This document shows positions 1-8,311 of a stretch of 64,000 bases of DNA, in pieces (position 1 is the first letter of the stretch; every line of letters starts with the position of its first letter). Source of the stretch: Acidobacteriota bacterium (GTDB taxonomy: Bacteria; Acidobacteriota; Blastocatellia; Pyrinomonadales; Pyrinomonadaceae). Made by a program: the position numbers and the translations under genes. The stretch is taken from NCBI GenBank assembly GCA_019639235.1, contig JAHBSG010000003.1, positions 128,446 through 192,445 on the forward strand. The letters run 5' to 3'. Below the pieces are notes generated by a model. That model made no database searches. It saw only the letters and a program-made list of their open reading frames with translations, and was not told the origin of the DNA.

Positions 1-81
1 CGAGCCCGGAAGCCCCGGTTCATCAAGCACGAACTCCAGCGTTTCTTCGCCGGTCTTAAGATCTTTTTTCTCTTCGCTCAT
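1..81 (-). CDS. partial gene, N-terminal 27 codons only
   Basis: An open frame starts with ATG at 81-79 and runs off the left edge of the window. The visible peptide begins MSEEKKDLKTGEETLEFV and is acidic and hydrophilic, with no signal peptide. A small GC-rich inverted repeat lies in the short leader. Too little is visible to name a family. Confidence 0.4.
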   Translation of the reverse strand, partial: MSEEKKDLKTGEETLEFVLDEPGLPGS

Positions 82-183
82 AACAAATTGCCGCAATTTC
101 GCGGCCCTTAAACAAACGAAGATTATCCTTTGTTTTTAGGAGGTAAACAAGCCGAAGGGTGTAAATGGTGTGTTAATTCCGGC

Positions 184-1044
184 TCACTTTGAAGCTCTTT
201 CGGCCTTGACCGGCAGCGTATTTGCCGCCTCGCGAAGCCTTATCTCGATCGTCCCGAAGTTCGACTTTACCCGCGAACGCACCGGAATGCGGCGGGCGTC
301 GTCGGTGATCCAGATCTCCATCGAACCTTCACGTTCGATCATCCGCTCAGGCCCGAACACCTGCGGTTCGACCTTGAAACACCAGACATTTCCGAAGATC
401 GTTTTCTGCTTCTCGCGGGCCGTAACTCGGACCGGCACGTAATAAACGAGGCCCGAATCGCTGACCGGCACCATAAAGGCATCCCCGACCTTCATCGGCC
501 GGACGCGAAGGCTGTAGATCGCCGAAACCAGGTCATGTGCCTCGCTTTCAAGGTCCGAAGCGATCCGCCGCGGCGGCCGCATCGGCTCCTTCGGGTCGGT
601 CTCTACATAGGTGACGCGACGCTCTGTGTAGTCAAAGAGTGCCTCGCTGTTGCGAACGCGGTCTTTCTGAACGTCAAGCTTGACTGTCTTCTGGGCATAA
701 AAGCCGTCACGCTCGATCGTCGTATCTATCTTCTGAAGGAAGCTGAAGCGAAAAAGCTTGAGCAGCGTGCCCTTCGAGCGGGCCTCGGCGTTGATGATGA
801 AGTCATTTCCGTCGGTCGTCTCGCCGACGGTGAACGTCAGTTCCGCAACCGAGATGCCGCGGATGATCTTGTTTAGCTTGCCCTCGTAGGTCAGAGTTTC
901 ACCCGCTGCGAAAGGCAGGCTCGCGGCCGCCGGCTTCGTTGCGGCAATTCCGTTACCGCCGTTCGGCTGGGCAACGGCAATGCCGACGCCGATTGAAACG
1001 GACGCCGCAACTGCCAGCAAAATTGTTTTGAATAGTCCTTTCAT
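184..1044 (-). CDS. DUF3108-family exported protein
   Basis: A 286-residue protein with a signal peptide (about residues 1-26, ending near VAQ) followed by a beta-rich domain of the DUF3108 type. The pattern runs from 'FAAGETLTYEGKLN' to a C-terminal part with 'WITDDARRIPVR', which is typical of the family. The function is unknown; members are periplasmic or outer-membrane associated. The longer in-frame extension upstream was rejected because the signal peptide starts at MKGLFK, and because that ATG overlaps the stop of the upstream methyltransferase by one base (TGATG). That overlap points to translational coupling. Confidence 0.75.
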   Translation of the reverse strand: MKGLFKTILLAVAASVSIGVGIAVAQPNGGNGIAATKPAAASLPFAAGETLTYEGKLNKIIRGISVAELTFTVGETTDGNDFIINAEARSKGTLLKLFRFSFLQKIDTTIERDGFYAQKTVKLDVQKDRVRNSEALFDYTERRVTYVETDPKEPMRPPRRIASDLESEAHDLVSAIYSLRVRPMKVGDAFMVPVSDSGLVYYVPVRVTAREKQKTIFGNVWCFKVEPQVFGPERMIEREGSMEIWITDDARRIPVRSRVKSNFGTIEIRLREAANTLPVKAERASK

Positions 1045-1598
1045 CAAACGGACCGCAGGAAGAGCATCTTCGCGACGAGGGCGGCAAGGCCGAGCAAAAC
1101 TCCTATCGCGGCCTGATATTCCCGGTGCTTCAAGTATAGCTGAAAGTCGAAGCCGGCGTCCATCTTTTTCCACCGCGTCAGCCGCGGCAAAAAGAGCGGC
1201 ACATTTGCCGCAAAATCATCGAAATCCGCCCCGAAACGCTTCCTCAGGTCATCCTCTTCGACGCGCATCACGGGCAAATAGATGCCCAGGAACAAACCCG
1301 CCGCAAGCAATGCCAGCCACCAAACGCCCGATGCTATCGTGAACCCGACCGCCATCACGAAGCTGCCGAGGTAGAGCGGGTTCCGGGTATGAGAATATGG
1401 GCCGGTCGTCGCAAGCTTTTCGTATTTGACGATATGCCCGGCCGCCCAAGCCCTGATCAAAAGCCCGCAAACCGCGATCGCTCCGCCGACCGCAAGCCAA
1501 ATCTGGGTAGGTGCCGCGAAGTACAGAAAAAGTACCGCAAACGCGAAGCCGAGCGGCACACGCATTCGCTGAAGAAGCCGTTTTTTGCTTGAGAACAT
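1044..1598 (-). CDS. isoprenylcysteine carboxyl methyltransferase-like membrane protein
   Basis: A 184-residue integral membrane protein. Hydrophobic stretches lie at about residues 13-30, 33-53 and 78-110, with another at the C-terminus. The ICMT/PEMT signature is present: 'GPYSHTRNPLYLG' near 66-78, then an acidic 'VEEDDLRKRFG' motif. Family members are SAM-dependent methyltransferases acting on membrane-embedded substrates; bacterial substrates are mostly unknown. It is translationally coupled to the DUF3108 gene and follows the GT9 gene on the same strand, so a three-gene operon with an envelope role is plausible. Confidence 0.75.
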   Translation of the reverse strand: MFSSKKRLLQRMRVPLGFAFAVLFLYFAAPTQIWLAVGGAIAVCGLLIRAWAAGHIVKYEKLATTGPYSHTRNPLYLGSFVMAVGFTIASGVWWLALLAAGLFLGIYLPVMRVEEDDLRKRFGADFDDFAANVPLFLPRLTRWKKMDAGFDFQLYLKHREYQAAIGVLLGLAALVAKMLFLRSV

Positions 1599-1658
1599 TC
1601 TTAAACGTTAAATAGCGGACGATCCGGCGAAACCTAATTGTCCACTATCCATTCTCAA

Positions 1659-2699
1659 CTATCCACTCCGCGTGGCGAGTCTCCGGCGAAGCTCAGTAAA
1701 GACGGTATCGACCGAGATGTCCATACAGATCCAGTTGCCGCAGGTCCGGCGGTGGCAATCGACGCGACAGCCGATATCGGTCCGCTCGACGCAGATGTCG
1801 TCGGGGTTCAGTGTGCCGTTCCGCCACCATTCCGTCGGGCCGAAGATGCCGACAATAGGCGTTCCCGCCGCTGCGGCAATGTGCGTCGGGCCGGTGTCTC
1901 CGCCAATGTAAGCCGCTGCATGCCGAGCTGTTTCGTAGAACGCCTTTAGCGGAAGCTCGATCGTTTTCAGCTTGCCGCTTACCGATGCAGCAACCGCACG
2001 CTCAACGAGCTCCGCATCGCCGGGCCCTGCTGAGATCACCGGAACAAGCCCGAGTTCGTCCGCGATCCGGTCTGCGAGCTGTCCGTACTTCTCTGCATGC
2101 CAAAGCTTTGTCACCCAGCCTCCCGCCGGATTGAGCAAAACGAACGGCCCGCCGAAGCTTTCGACCGCCGCCTTTGCCTCGCGGATATCGCCCTCCGAGG
2201 GCGTGATGCCATAATCGAGCGGAACCTCGGTAGCATCAATTCCCAGTACCGCACGGACAAGCCCGAGATTCTTCTCGATAATGTTTTGCCGCTCCGGAAG
2301 CTTCGCCGTATCGGTGTAAAGCACTCGTGCCGCCGGCTCGCGGAGCCCGCTTTTTGAAAATCCCCAACGCTTCTTTGCACCGGAAATGCGGGCGATCGTT
2401 GCCGATTTCAATAGCCCCTGCAGGTCGATCGCTATTTCCCACTCGCCGCGGCGTAGCTCCTTCGATTGCCGGGCGATGTCGAGAAAGATCTCATCGATCA
2501 CTTTTCCGCCGCGGAGCGAACGCGTATCGAGCCGAATGAGCATGTCAACAAACGGATTGCCCTCGATGATCTCGGCAAACCGCTCCTCGACCGCCCAGCC
2601 TAGCGTCGCCTCAGGAAGGTGCTTCTTGATCATAGCCGCCGCCGGCAGGGCGTGGACTATATCGCCGATCGAACTAAGTTTTACGATGAGTATCCGCAA
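1659..2699 (-). CDS. glycosyltransferase family 9 (heptosyltransferase I-like)
   Basis: A 346-residue GT-B enzyme of family GT9. The N-terminus (RILIVKLSSIGDIVHALP) and the nucleotide-sugar loop GGDTGPTHIAAA (residues 266-277) followed by GIFGPT are classic for ADP-heptose:LPS heptosyltransferases of the WaaC/RfaC type. The expected job is to transfer a heptose to the LPS inner core at the cytoplasmic face of the inner membrane. The C-terminal tail carries five cysteines (303, 311, 315, 320, 325), a feature I do not expect in WaaC. The exact sugar acceptor cannot be told from sequence. Confidence 0.8.
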   Translation of the reverse strand: MRILIVKLSSIGDIVHALPAAAMIKKHLPEATLGWAVEERFAEIIEGNPFVDMLIRLDTRSLRGGKVIDEIFLDIARQSKELRRGEWEIAIDLQGLLKSATIARISGAKKRWGFSKSGLREPAARVLYTDTAKLPERQNIIEKNLGLVRAVLGIDATEVPLDYGITPSEGDIREAKAAVESFGGPFVLLNPAGGWVTKLWHAEKYGQLADRIADELGLVPVISAGPGDAELVERAVAASVSGKLKTIELPLKAFYETARHAAAYIGGDTGPTHIAAAAGTPIVGIFGPTEWWRNGTLNPDDICVERTDIGCRVDCHRRTCGNWICMDISVDTVFTELRRRLATRSG

Positions 2700-2819
2700 G
2701 ACTCAATATGCTAACTTTTCCCCGGGCGAAAAGCTAAATGCTGCGGCGAAACAGGATTTTCCGCAATTTCGAACAAAAATTGTGGAAACGCGGCGGCCAA
2801 TTCGATTATGCTTATAAGG

Positions 2820-2837
2820 CGGGCAAGTTTTTGCCCG
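2820..2837. other. leader hairpin before the FHA-GGDEF gene
   Basis: A perfect 7-bp stem (CGGGCAA/TTGCCCG) with loop GTTT ends 13 bases before the ATG at 2851. It could occlude the start region or serve as a short terminator or regulatory leader. Seen directly; function inferred. Confidence 0.35.
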
Positions 2838-2850
2838 TCCTGCTTTTTAG

Positions 2851-3783
2851 ATGCAAAGTCCTGAACGTTCCAGCCGCGACCTTCGTCCGGCACTCGTGTT
2901 TCTCTCGGGCGAGCTCATTGCCGCGCCCATTCCGCTTGACCGCGAAGAGGTGATACTTGGCCGCGCGCTCGAGGCGGACGTTCGCGTCATTGATTCAAAG
3001 GTATCGCGCCAGCACGCCCGCATCTTTACGGTCGAAGGTGGAAGCATCGACGGAAAGAACTACGTGGTCGAGGACCTGCACTCACGCAACGGCACCTTCC
3101 TCAACGGCCGCAAGATCACCAAAGAAACGCTTCAGAACGGCGACAAGATCACCATCGGCGAACATATTCTCCGCTTCGATCTGCTCGATGAGGTTGACCG
3201 CGAATATCAAAAACACATTCATCGCCTCATATCGCACGACGACCTGACCGGCCTGCTCTCGAGCCGATCGTTCTTTTCCGAGCTTCGCCGCGAAGCCTCG
3301 CGGGCAAAGACCGAAACGCGTCCGTTTTGCGTCCTGATGATGGACGTAGATCATTTCAAGCTCGTCAACGACACTTACGGCCACCTGACCGGCAGCAAAA
3401 CGCTCGAAGAGATCGGCTCGCTGATCATCAAGATAATGCGAAGCGGCGACGCTGCTTCGCGCTTCGGCGGCGAGGAGTTTTCCGCATTTTTGCTCGATGC
3501 CGATCTCGCTCAAGGGATCGTCGCAGCCGAACGCATCCGCGGCGAGGTCGAAGATGCCGAGTTTACGGTCGTCCGCCACGGCAGCCCCGGCTCAAAGCAC
3601 AAGGTGACCATCAGCATCGGCGTTGCCTCCTTTCCGGAGGATTCCCGCGACCCGATCGAACTCGTCGAAATGGCTGACACCGCTCTCTACCGGGCAAAAC
3701 GCGAGGGCCGCAACCGCGTCTGCGCTTACCGAGAGATCTCGCCGGAAGAACTTGCTCAGGGCCTCAGGCCGCGGACGGAATAA
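2851..3783 (+). CDS. FHA domain-diguanylate cyclase (GGDEF) protein
   Basis: A 310-residue soluble protein with two domains. An FHA phosphopeptide-binding domain spans about 34-108, with 'SRQHARI' and 'SRNGTFLNG' motifs. A GGDEF domain spans about 125-300. The active-site loop is GGEEF (206-210), and an RxxD inhibitory site (RSGD, 197-200) lies exactly five residues before it. The protein should therefore make cyclic di-GMP from GTP with product feedback. The FHA domain suggests recruitment by a phosphothreonine protein. No membrane segment is seen. A terminator follows at 3812. Confidence 0.9.
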   Translation: MQSPERSSRDLRPALVFLSGELIAAPIPLDREEVILGRALEADVRVIDSKVSRQHARIFTVEGGSIDGKNYVVEDLHSRNGTFLNGRKITKETLQNGDKITIGEHILRFDLLDEVDREYQKHIHRLISHDDLTGLLSSRSFFSELRREASRAKTETRPFCVLMMDVDHFKLVNDTYGHLTGSKTLEEIGSLIIKIMRSGDAASRFGGEEFSAFLLDADLAQGIVAAERIRGEVEDAEFTVVRHGSPGSKHKVTISIGVASFPEDSRDPIELVEMADTALYRAKREGRNRVCAYREISPEELAQGLRPRTE

Positions 3784-3811
3784 CTATCGCCGATTTTGGA
3801 ACAAATTTCCC

Positions 3812-3843
3812 CGGCCCGCGTTTAAGACCCCGGGCCGTTTTTT
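3812..3843 (+). terminator. intrinsic terminator after the GGDEF gene
   Basis: A 7-bp stem CGGCCCG (3812-3818) / CGGGCCG (3831-3837) with a 12-base loop is followed by six T residues. It separates the GGDEF gene from the pilus-like cluster. Confidence 0.75.
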
Positions 3844-3884
3844 GTGCTAAAATTCAGCTTTTGGCTCTTTCGGGTTAGTTTTTT

Positions 3885-4511
3885 GTGATAACCAAGCTCA
3901 ACCTTGCAACCAAGCCGTTCCGCAACCGCCGCACGCCGTATATTTTGGCGGCCCTGGTGGCGTTCCTTTCGGTCATCTCGCTTTTGCTTCTCTACTCGCA
4001 GTTTCGCGAGAACGAGAATCGCCGCGAGATCGCCGAACGGCAGATCGAGGAAATGAAGGCCGAGATCGCCGAACAGCAGGCCAAGGGCCAGGCCGTTCAG
4101 CAGCAGCTTTCGCCAATGCAGCGTGACCTGCTCGTAGCCTCGCATAAGCTTGTTGCTAACAAGACTTTCGGCTGGTCGCGGCTTTTCTATGACCTTGAGC
4201 GCCTCATTCCCGGCAGCGTCAGCGCTTCGCGGATCGCGGTCGAGAATGTCTATCGCGATCGCGACCGCATCCGTGCCGAGCTCGAAGTCACCGTCATCAG
4301 CCGTGATTACCAGGCCGTTATGGCGATGATCGCCGCGATGAATGAAAGCGGCGTCTTCCGCTCCGAACTCCGCAGCCAGAACTTGCAGGCCGGCCAGAGA
4401 AGCACCTTTTCCGAATACACGATGGCAGTCACCTATCTGCCGCCGATCGCATTCAGCACGCCCGCCGATGTGGCCCGGAACGAAGCCCAAAACCAAGGAG
4501 GTGCTGAATGA
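3885..4511 (+). CDS. pilN: PilN-like inner-membrane assembly protein
   Basis: A 208-residue bitopic protein: short cytoplasmic N-terminus with the PilN signature 'INLATKPFRNRR'-like (here KLNLATKPFRNRR), one membrane segment at about 20-38, then a coiled coil (about 40-85) and a small alpha/beta periplasmic domain. PilN joins PilM, PilO and PilP into the type IV pilus alignment complex. The start is GTG, the only early start before the membrane segment. It overlaps the next gene by four bases (ATGA). No pilM is present upstream, which is unusual for this cluster. Confidence 0.75.
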   Translation: MITKLNLATKPFRNRRTPYILAALVAFLSVISLLLLYSQFRENENRREIAERQIEEMKAEIAEQQAKGQAVQQQLSPMQRDLLVASHKLVANKTFGWSRLFYDLERLIPGSVSASRIAVENVYRDRDRIRAELEVTVISRDYQAVMAMIAAMNESGVFRSELRSQNLQAGQRSTFSEYTMAVTYLPPIAFSTPADVARNEAQNQGGAE

Positions 4512-5356
4512 GCGAAGAACTCCACGGCCAGCACCCGCCGGAAGAGCATCCGGCACCGCTCGCACCGGCACTCGCGGATGAGATCGCCAAGCGTCGCCCG
4601 CGGAAGGTTTACATGGGAATGTGGGGCCCGCTCGAGATCGGCGTTTTTGGCGCCGCGATGCTGCTCCTGATGGGTGCCGTGCTCTTTTACTTGCTCGTCG
4701 TCGGCCCATCGAGCCGCGAACTCGAACGCAGCCGCCTCGAACGCGATCGTCTCGAGGTCGAACTCACCTCCGCCCGCGAACGCTACGGCGACATCACCAA
4801 TACCGAAACGCAGGTAGCCAAGCTCGTCTCGAGCGTAGAGGATTTCGAGGCTCGCTTTCTGCCGGTCGAGACCATCGGCAAGACCGCTCTTTACCAGCGG
4901 ATCAACGGCCTGATCGCGGCCTATGGCCTTGTCAACACCAACGGCCCGGCCTATGCTCCGCTCGAACCGCAGGACGTCGAACAGGCAAATCAATCCGAAG
5001 AAGAACGCGGCCGTGCCCGTTTTCGGAGCCTTTTTCCGGGGCTTTATGTGACGATGACCGTCGAAGGGCCGTATCAGAACCTGAGGCGGTTCATTCGCGA
5101 GATGGAAACCGGCGAGGGCTTCGTGGTCATCAGCTCCGTCGAGCTTTCACCCTCGGAGACCGGCAATCAGCCGCAGCGGTCGCAGACAGCGACCGACCCA
5201 AATGATCCGAATTTTGGCCTCGATGCGGCACAGCCGACACCCGCCCGCGGCAGGACCTACGGCGAACGTGTCGCCCTCAGGCTCGAGATGGCAGCATATT
5301 TCCGCCGGCCGGGCAGCGGTGCACTCGCCGCCGCCGAACCCGCACCGGGCGAATAG
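4508..5356 (+). CDS. pilO: PilO-like inner-membrane assembly protein
   Basis: A 282-residue bitopic protein. The cytoplasmic N-terminus is His/Pro-rich, a membrane helix lies at about 43-66, a charged coiled coil follows (70-110), and a ferredoxin-like periplasmic domain matches PilO ('YQNLRRFIREMET' near 190). PilO dimerises with PilN. The C-terminal 60 residues are low-complexity and Pro/Thr/Gln-rich. Translation is coupled to pilN through ATGA. Confidence 0.75.
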   Translation: MSEELHGQHPPEEHPAPLAPALADEIAKRRPRKVYMGMWGPLEIGVFGAAMLLLMGAVLFYLLVVGPSSRELERSRLERDRLEVELTSARERYGDITNTETQVAKLVSSVEDFEARFLPVETIGKTALYQRINGLIAAYGLVNTNGPAYAPLEPQDVEQANQSEEERGRARFRSLFPGLYVTMTVEGPYQNLRRFIREMETGEGFVVISSVELSPSETGNQPQRSQTATDPNDPNFGLDAAQPTPARGRTYGERVALRLEMAAYFRRPGSGALAAAEPAPGE

Positions 5357-5376
5357 CATCGAAGGAAAGTAACGAA

Positions 5377-6483
5377 ATGGCCGAGGCAAAAAGCTTTCAA
5401 ACCACCGAACGCAACAAGATGATCGCCGCGATCGTCCTTGGTGTTTTGGCGATTGCAACGCTTTATATGGCGTTCGGTCCGAGCTTTTCCGGCAGCCGGG
5501 CACAGACGGCCTCAACCCCGACGCCGACTCCGCGCCGCTCGCCATCACCGGGCACGCAGCAGAACAACGGCCCGTCTCCGGACGCTGTTATCTTCGAGTA
5601 TCAATCAACGCCGGTGGTTTACACGCCCGGAGTTTTCGGTTCGCCCGACCCAGGCCGCAATATCTTCGCCTTCTACGAACCGCCGCCGCCAACGCCCTTC
5701 GTACCGCAAACGCCAACGCCGTTCGTTCCACCAACGCCGATCCCGACCCCGACGCCGCCGCTCTTCGTTGCGTTCGTTACGCCGCAGAGCGTTTACGCCG
5801 GTTCGCGGACCTTCAGGCTCGAGGTCAATGGCGATAAGTTCACGCCGGATTCGCGGATCTTTTTAAGCCAGAGCCCGCTGCCGACCACCTTCATCAGCCC
5901 GCAGCGGCTGGTCGCCGAGGTGCCCGCAAATATGATCACCGGCGAAGGCCCGCGGCAGATAATTGTCCAAACGCCGGACGGCAAGCTTTATTCGAATCAG
6001 CTCTTGCTCACCGTCCAGGCTCCGCCGCGGCCGCAGTTTCAATACGTCGGCATGATCGCCCGCCGCCATGCGAATAACGACACGGCCGTGCTCCGCGAAC
6101 AGGGCCGACCGACCGAATTCACCGCCCGGCTCGGCGACGTCGTCGGCGGACGCTTCCGGGTGGTCTCGATCGCCTCGAACGAATTGGTCGTCGAGGATAC
6201 GACGCTCGGCTTCCGCCATCGGGTCGAACTCTTCCGCCCGCCGCCGCCGGCTGCAGGTGGGACCAATCCCGGCGGACGAATACCGAATCGGCCACAGGGT
6301 TTCCCCGAGGGCATTCCGCAGGGCATTCAGCAAGGCATCCCGCAGGGAACGATCCCCGGCATTCCGGCAAACATTCCGCGCTACGTTCCGCCCGGGAGCA
6401 ATACGAACACGGTCGTTCCGGGCCGCACGCCCGACCCGAACAGCCCGACCAAACCCGACGAAGATGGAACGGACGGCAACTAA
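5377..6483 (+). CDS. IPT/TIG-domain protein with PilP/GspC-like C-terminal domain
   Basis: A 368-residue protein with a membrane anchor at about 15-33, then a long Thr/Pro linker (45-130). An IPT/TIG immunoglobulin-like domain follows (about 135-215, 'TPQSVYAGSRTFRLEVNGD'). A compact domain at about 220-290 ('YVGMIARR...RLGDVVGGRFRVVSI...VVEDTT') resembles the homology region of PilP and GspC. The tail repeats a G-I-P-Q-G motif. Its place after pilN-pilO suggests that it does the PilP job, linking the inner-membrane complex to a secretin. I infer this from context; the TIG domain is an addition. Confidence 0.6.
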   Translation: MAEAKSFQTTERNKMIAAIVLGVLAIATLYMAFGPSFSGSRAQTASTPTPTPRRSPSPGTQQNNGPSPDAVIFEYQSTPVVYTPGVFGSPDPGRNIFAFYEPPPPTPFVPQTPTPFVPPTPIPTPTPPLFVAFVTPQSVYAGSRTFRLEVNGDKFTPDSRIFLSQSPLPTTFISPQRLVAEVPANMITGEGPRQIIVQTPDGKLYSNQLLLTVQAPPRPQFQYVGMIARRHANNDTAVLREQGRPTEFTARLGDVVGGRFRVVSIASNELVVEDTTLGFRHRVELFRPPPPAAGGTNPGGRIPNRPQGFPEGIPQGIQQGIPQGTIPGIPANIPRYVPPGSNTNTVVPGRTPDPNSPTKPDEDGTDGN

Positions 6484-7183
6484 AATCGGCCGCCGCGGCG
6501 AACGGGGCATGACGATGATCGCCGTTATGGCGATAATGGTGATAACCACCGTCGCTCTGCTGGCGGCCGCTCCGTCGATCTATCTTCAGATCCAACGCGA
6601 AAAGGAAGAAGAGGCAATCCGCCGCGGCGAGGAGATCGCCGAAGCCATCAAGCAATACATCATCCACCACAACGGCACAAAGCTTCCGGAGTCGATCGAC
6701 GACCTGCTCGAGGGCCTGCCGCAGGGCACCAAAAAGCGGATGATCCTTCGCCCCTCGGCCGCCATCGACCCGCTCAGCGAGGACGGCCGCTGGCGTTTGA
6801 TCAAGGCCGACCCGCAGACCATCGCCCGCTTTGCCAAGCGGATCCAGGATTACAACAACGGCCTGCTTCCCTCAAATTCGACCCAACTCCTCGATCGCTA
6901 CTCCGTCGTCATCGTCAACTCGCTCAACACCGAAAGCGACGACGACCTGACCGCTCCCGAGGACTTTGACGATTCGACCGACAACACGCCCTTCATCGGC
7001 GTCGCCAGCCAGAGCCGTAGCCGCTCCGTGCTGACCTATTACGGCGTTGAGAACCACTCGAAATGGGTCTTCACCCCGCTCTTCCGCGGCGGCGGTGCCT
7101 TCACGCCTTCCGTCCGCCCCGGCTTCAACCCCGGCGGCAACGCCCCGGCTCCCCAAGGCCCGACTCGCCCCATCAACCGCTGA
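6464..7183 (+). CDS. pseudopilin-like type II secretion/type IV pilus protein
   Basis: A 239-residue protein starting at ATG 6464 and overlapping the previous gene by 20 bases. The short basic leader ends in 'GERG', followed by the hydrophobic helix 'MTMIAVMAIMVITTVALLA', which is consistent with prepilin peptidase cleavage after the glycine. The mature +5 residue is Ala, not the usual Glu, a trait of minor or GspK-like pilins. The region 'REKEEEAIRRGEEIAEAIKQY' and the later 'DGRWRLI' match Acidobacteria-type T2SS pseudopilins. The C-terminus is Gly/Pro-rich. Confidence 0.65.
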   Translation: MERTATKIGRRGERGMTMIAVMAIMVITTVALLAAAPSIYLQIQREKEEEAIRRGEEIAEAIKQYIIHHNGTKLPESIDDLLEGLPQGTKKRMILRPSAAIDPLSEDGRWRLIKADPQTIARFAKRIQDYNNGLLPSNSTQLLDRYSVVIVNSLNTESDDDLTAPEDFDDSTDNTPFIGVASQSRSRSVLTYYGVENHSKWVFTPLFRGGGAFTPSVRPGFNPGGNAPAPQGPTRPINR

Positions 7184-7302
7184 ACCGCTCTTCTAGCGAA
7201 CTTCCCAAAACCTCTGCGATCTCTGCGTAACCCTCCGCGCCCTCTGCGTTGAATAAAAACCAAGCTTCAAGCACTGCTTCCAGTTTTCGGCCCGCCCGTC
7301 AT

Positions 7303-7331
7303 TTGACTTCCCCAATTATTAGATTTAGAAT
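7303..7331 (+). promoter_or_regulatory. sigma70-type promoter of dps
   Basis: TTGACT (7303-7308), a 17-base spacer and TAGAAT (7326-7331). Both hexamers are one base from consensus, 22 bases before the dps start codon. Confidence 0.7.
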
Positions 7332-7340
7332 AATTCTAAA
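7324..7340. promoter_or_regulatory. PerR/Fur-type palindromic operator over the dps -10
   Basis: A perfect 17-bp palindrome, TTTAGAATAATTCTAAA. Its 15-bp centre matches the PerR box TTATAATNATTATAA at all but two symmetrical positions. It covers the -10 hexamer, so bound repressor would block RNA polymerase. Peroxide-inducible Dps genes under PerR are known in other phyla; the regulator itself is not in this window. Confidence 0.65.
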
Positions 7341-7352
7341 CTTGGAGGATTT

Positions 7353-7835
7353 ATGGAACTACACGAAACTAAGATCGATATCGCAAAGGGCAAACGGGAA
7401 AAGCTGGTCGAGATCCTGAACCAATCGCTGGCCGACGCTATGGACCTGAAGTCGCAGGCAAAGCAGGCCCATTGGAACGTCAAGGGCGGCAACTTCATCG
7501 CGCTCCACGAGCTTTTTGACCAGGTCGCGACCGCGGTCGAAACCCACGCCGATGACCTTGCCGAACGCGTCACCACGCTCGGCGGCACCGCGATGGGCAC
7601 CGTCCGCATCGCCGCCGAACGCTCGTCGCTCAGCCAGTATCCGCTTGAGATCACCGACGGCACCGCACACGTCGATGCCCTCTCGACCGCACTCGCCGAC
7701 TTCGGCAAAAAGGTCCGCAAAAACATCGACGCCACCGACGAACTCGGCGACGCCGACACCGCCGACCTCTACACCGGCATCTCGCGCAGCATCGACAAAC
7801 TCCTCTGGTTCGTCGAAGCCCACAACCAAGCGTAA
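7353..7835 (+). CDS. dps: Dps-family ferritin-like DNA-protection protein
   Basis: A 160-residue four-helix protein of normal Dps length. The inter-subunit ferroxidase motif is intact: 'AHWNVKG' (about 39-45), then 'LHELFDQVATAVETHADDLAERV' in shortened form, with the conserved His, Asp and Glu ligands. Dps dodecamers oxidise Fe(II) with hydrogen peroxide, store iron and may coat DNA. A good Shine-Dalgarno (GGAGG, 7344-7348) precedes the ATG. The promoter and operator imply induction by peroxide or iron signals. The gene stands alone. Confidence 0.92.
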   Translation: MELHETKIDIAKGKREKLVEILNQSLADAMDLKSQAKQAHWNVKGGNFIALHELFDQVATAVETHADDLAERVTTLGGTAMGTVRIAAERSSLSQYPLEITDGTAHVDALSTALADFGKKVRKNIDATDELGDADTADLYTGISRSIDKLLWFVEAHNQA

Positions 7836-7853
7836 CGTGCAGGGGCCCGCCGT

Positions 7854-8083
7854 GTCAGTAGCCCGACCGTAAGGGAGGGCGCCAATGCAGAGGCCCGCGC
7901 GTCAGCAAGGGCTTATCATCCAATGGTGAATTGTGAACGATGAACTATAAATGCGCGGGTCAGTAGCCCGACCGTAAGGAAGGGCTCCGCTGCAGAGGCC
8001 CGCGCGTCAGCAAGGGCTTATCATCCAATGGTGAATGGTGAGTGGTGAATACCCGTGTCAGTAGCCCGACCGTAAGGGAGGGC
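7854..8083. repeat. three tandem copies of a REP-like repeat
   Basis: A 27-bp core (starts GTCAGTAGCCCGACCGTAAG, ends AGGGC) occurs at 7854-7880, 7959-7985 and 8057-8083, and a fourth copy lies at 17885. The core can form an imperfect AGCCC/GGGC hairpin. Copies one and two are each followed by another shared segment of about 45 bp (7886-7931 and 7991-8036), giving a period of roughly 100 bp. No coding sense is seen. Confidence 0.75.
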
Positions 8084-8106
8084 GCATCTAAATACGGAAT
8101 GTCGGA

Positions 8107-8190
8107 GTCGTCGAAGACGACGCCGTTAATGTAGCCCACGTCGCAAGACGTGGGCCGCGTCATTTTCCGCATGGAGTCGTCGAAGACGAC
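8107..8190. repeat. hairpin repeats
   Basis: Two identical copies of GTCGTCGAAGACGAC (8107-8121 and 8176-8190), each a 6-bp stem with a GAA loop. They flank a perfect 9-bp stem with a GCAA tetraloop (GCCCACGTC/GACGTGGGC, 8134-8155). They lie between dps and the Rhs array in gene-free DNA. Confidence 0.6.
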
Positions 8191-8249
8191 GGCATCTCAA
8201 ACTCCCCTCCCTGTTTCTTGTTTCCCTTTTTCGTGGTCCTTCCCGTCCA

Positions 8250-8307
8250 AGCTTTGCGGGTCGCCGATATTCATCGAGCCTTTGTATGGGTCGGGCGAGG
8301 TCCAGCG
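8250..8307 (-). pseudogene. Rhs core remnant (58 bp)
   Basis: These 58 bases match, with about one change, the Rhs-core segment found in the larger units near 11622-11678 and 14905-14961. On the minus strand they read 'RWTSPDPYKGSMNIGDPQS' and then lose homology. It is a decayed end of a further Rhs unit at the left edge of the array. Confidence 0.7.
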
Positions 8308-8311
8308 ATCT

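Noticed and set aside
3822..4709. A 295-codon minus-strand frame
   Set aside because: Antisense to pilN and pilO; it starts and ends inside real genes.
7196..7260. CTCTGCG-rich stretch as an RNA or regulatory element
   Set aside because: It consists of loosely repeated CTCTGCG words seen in many genomes; no stable structure or conserved context that I can support.
7854..8083. CRISPR array
   Set aside because: Only three repeats, and the 'spacers' are themselves largely repeated; no cas genes nearby.
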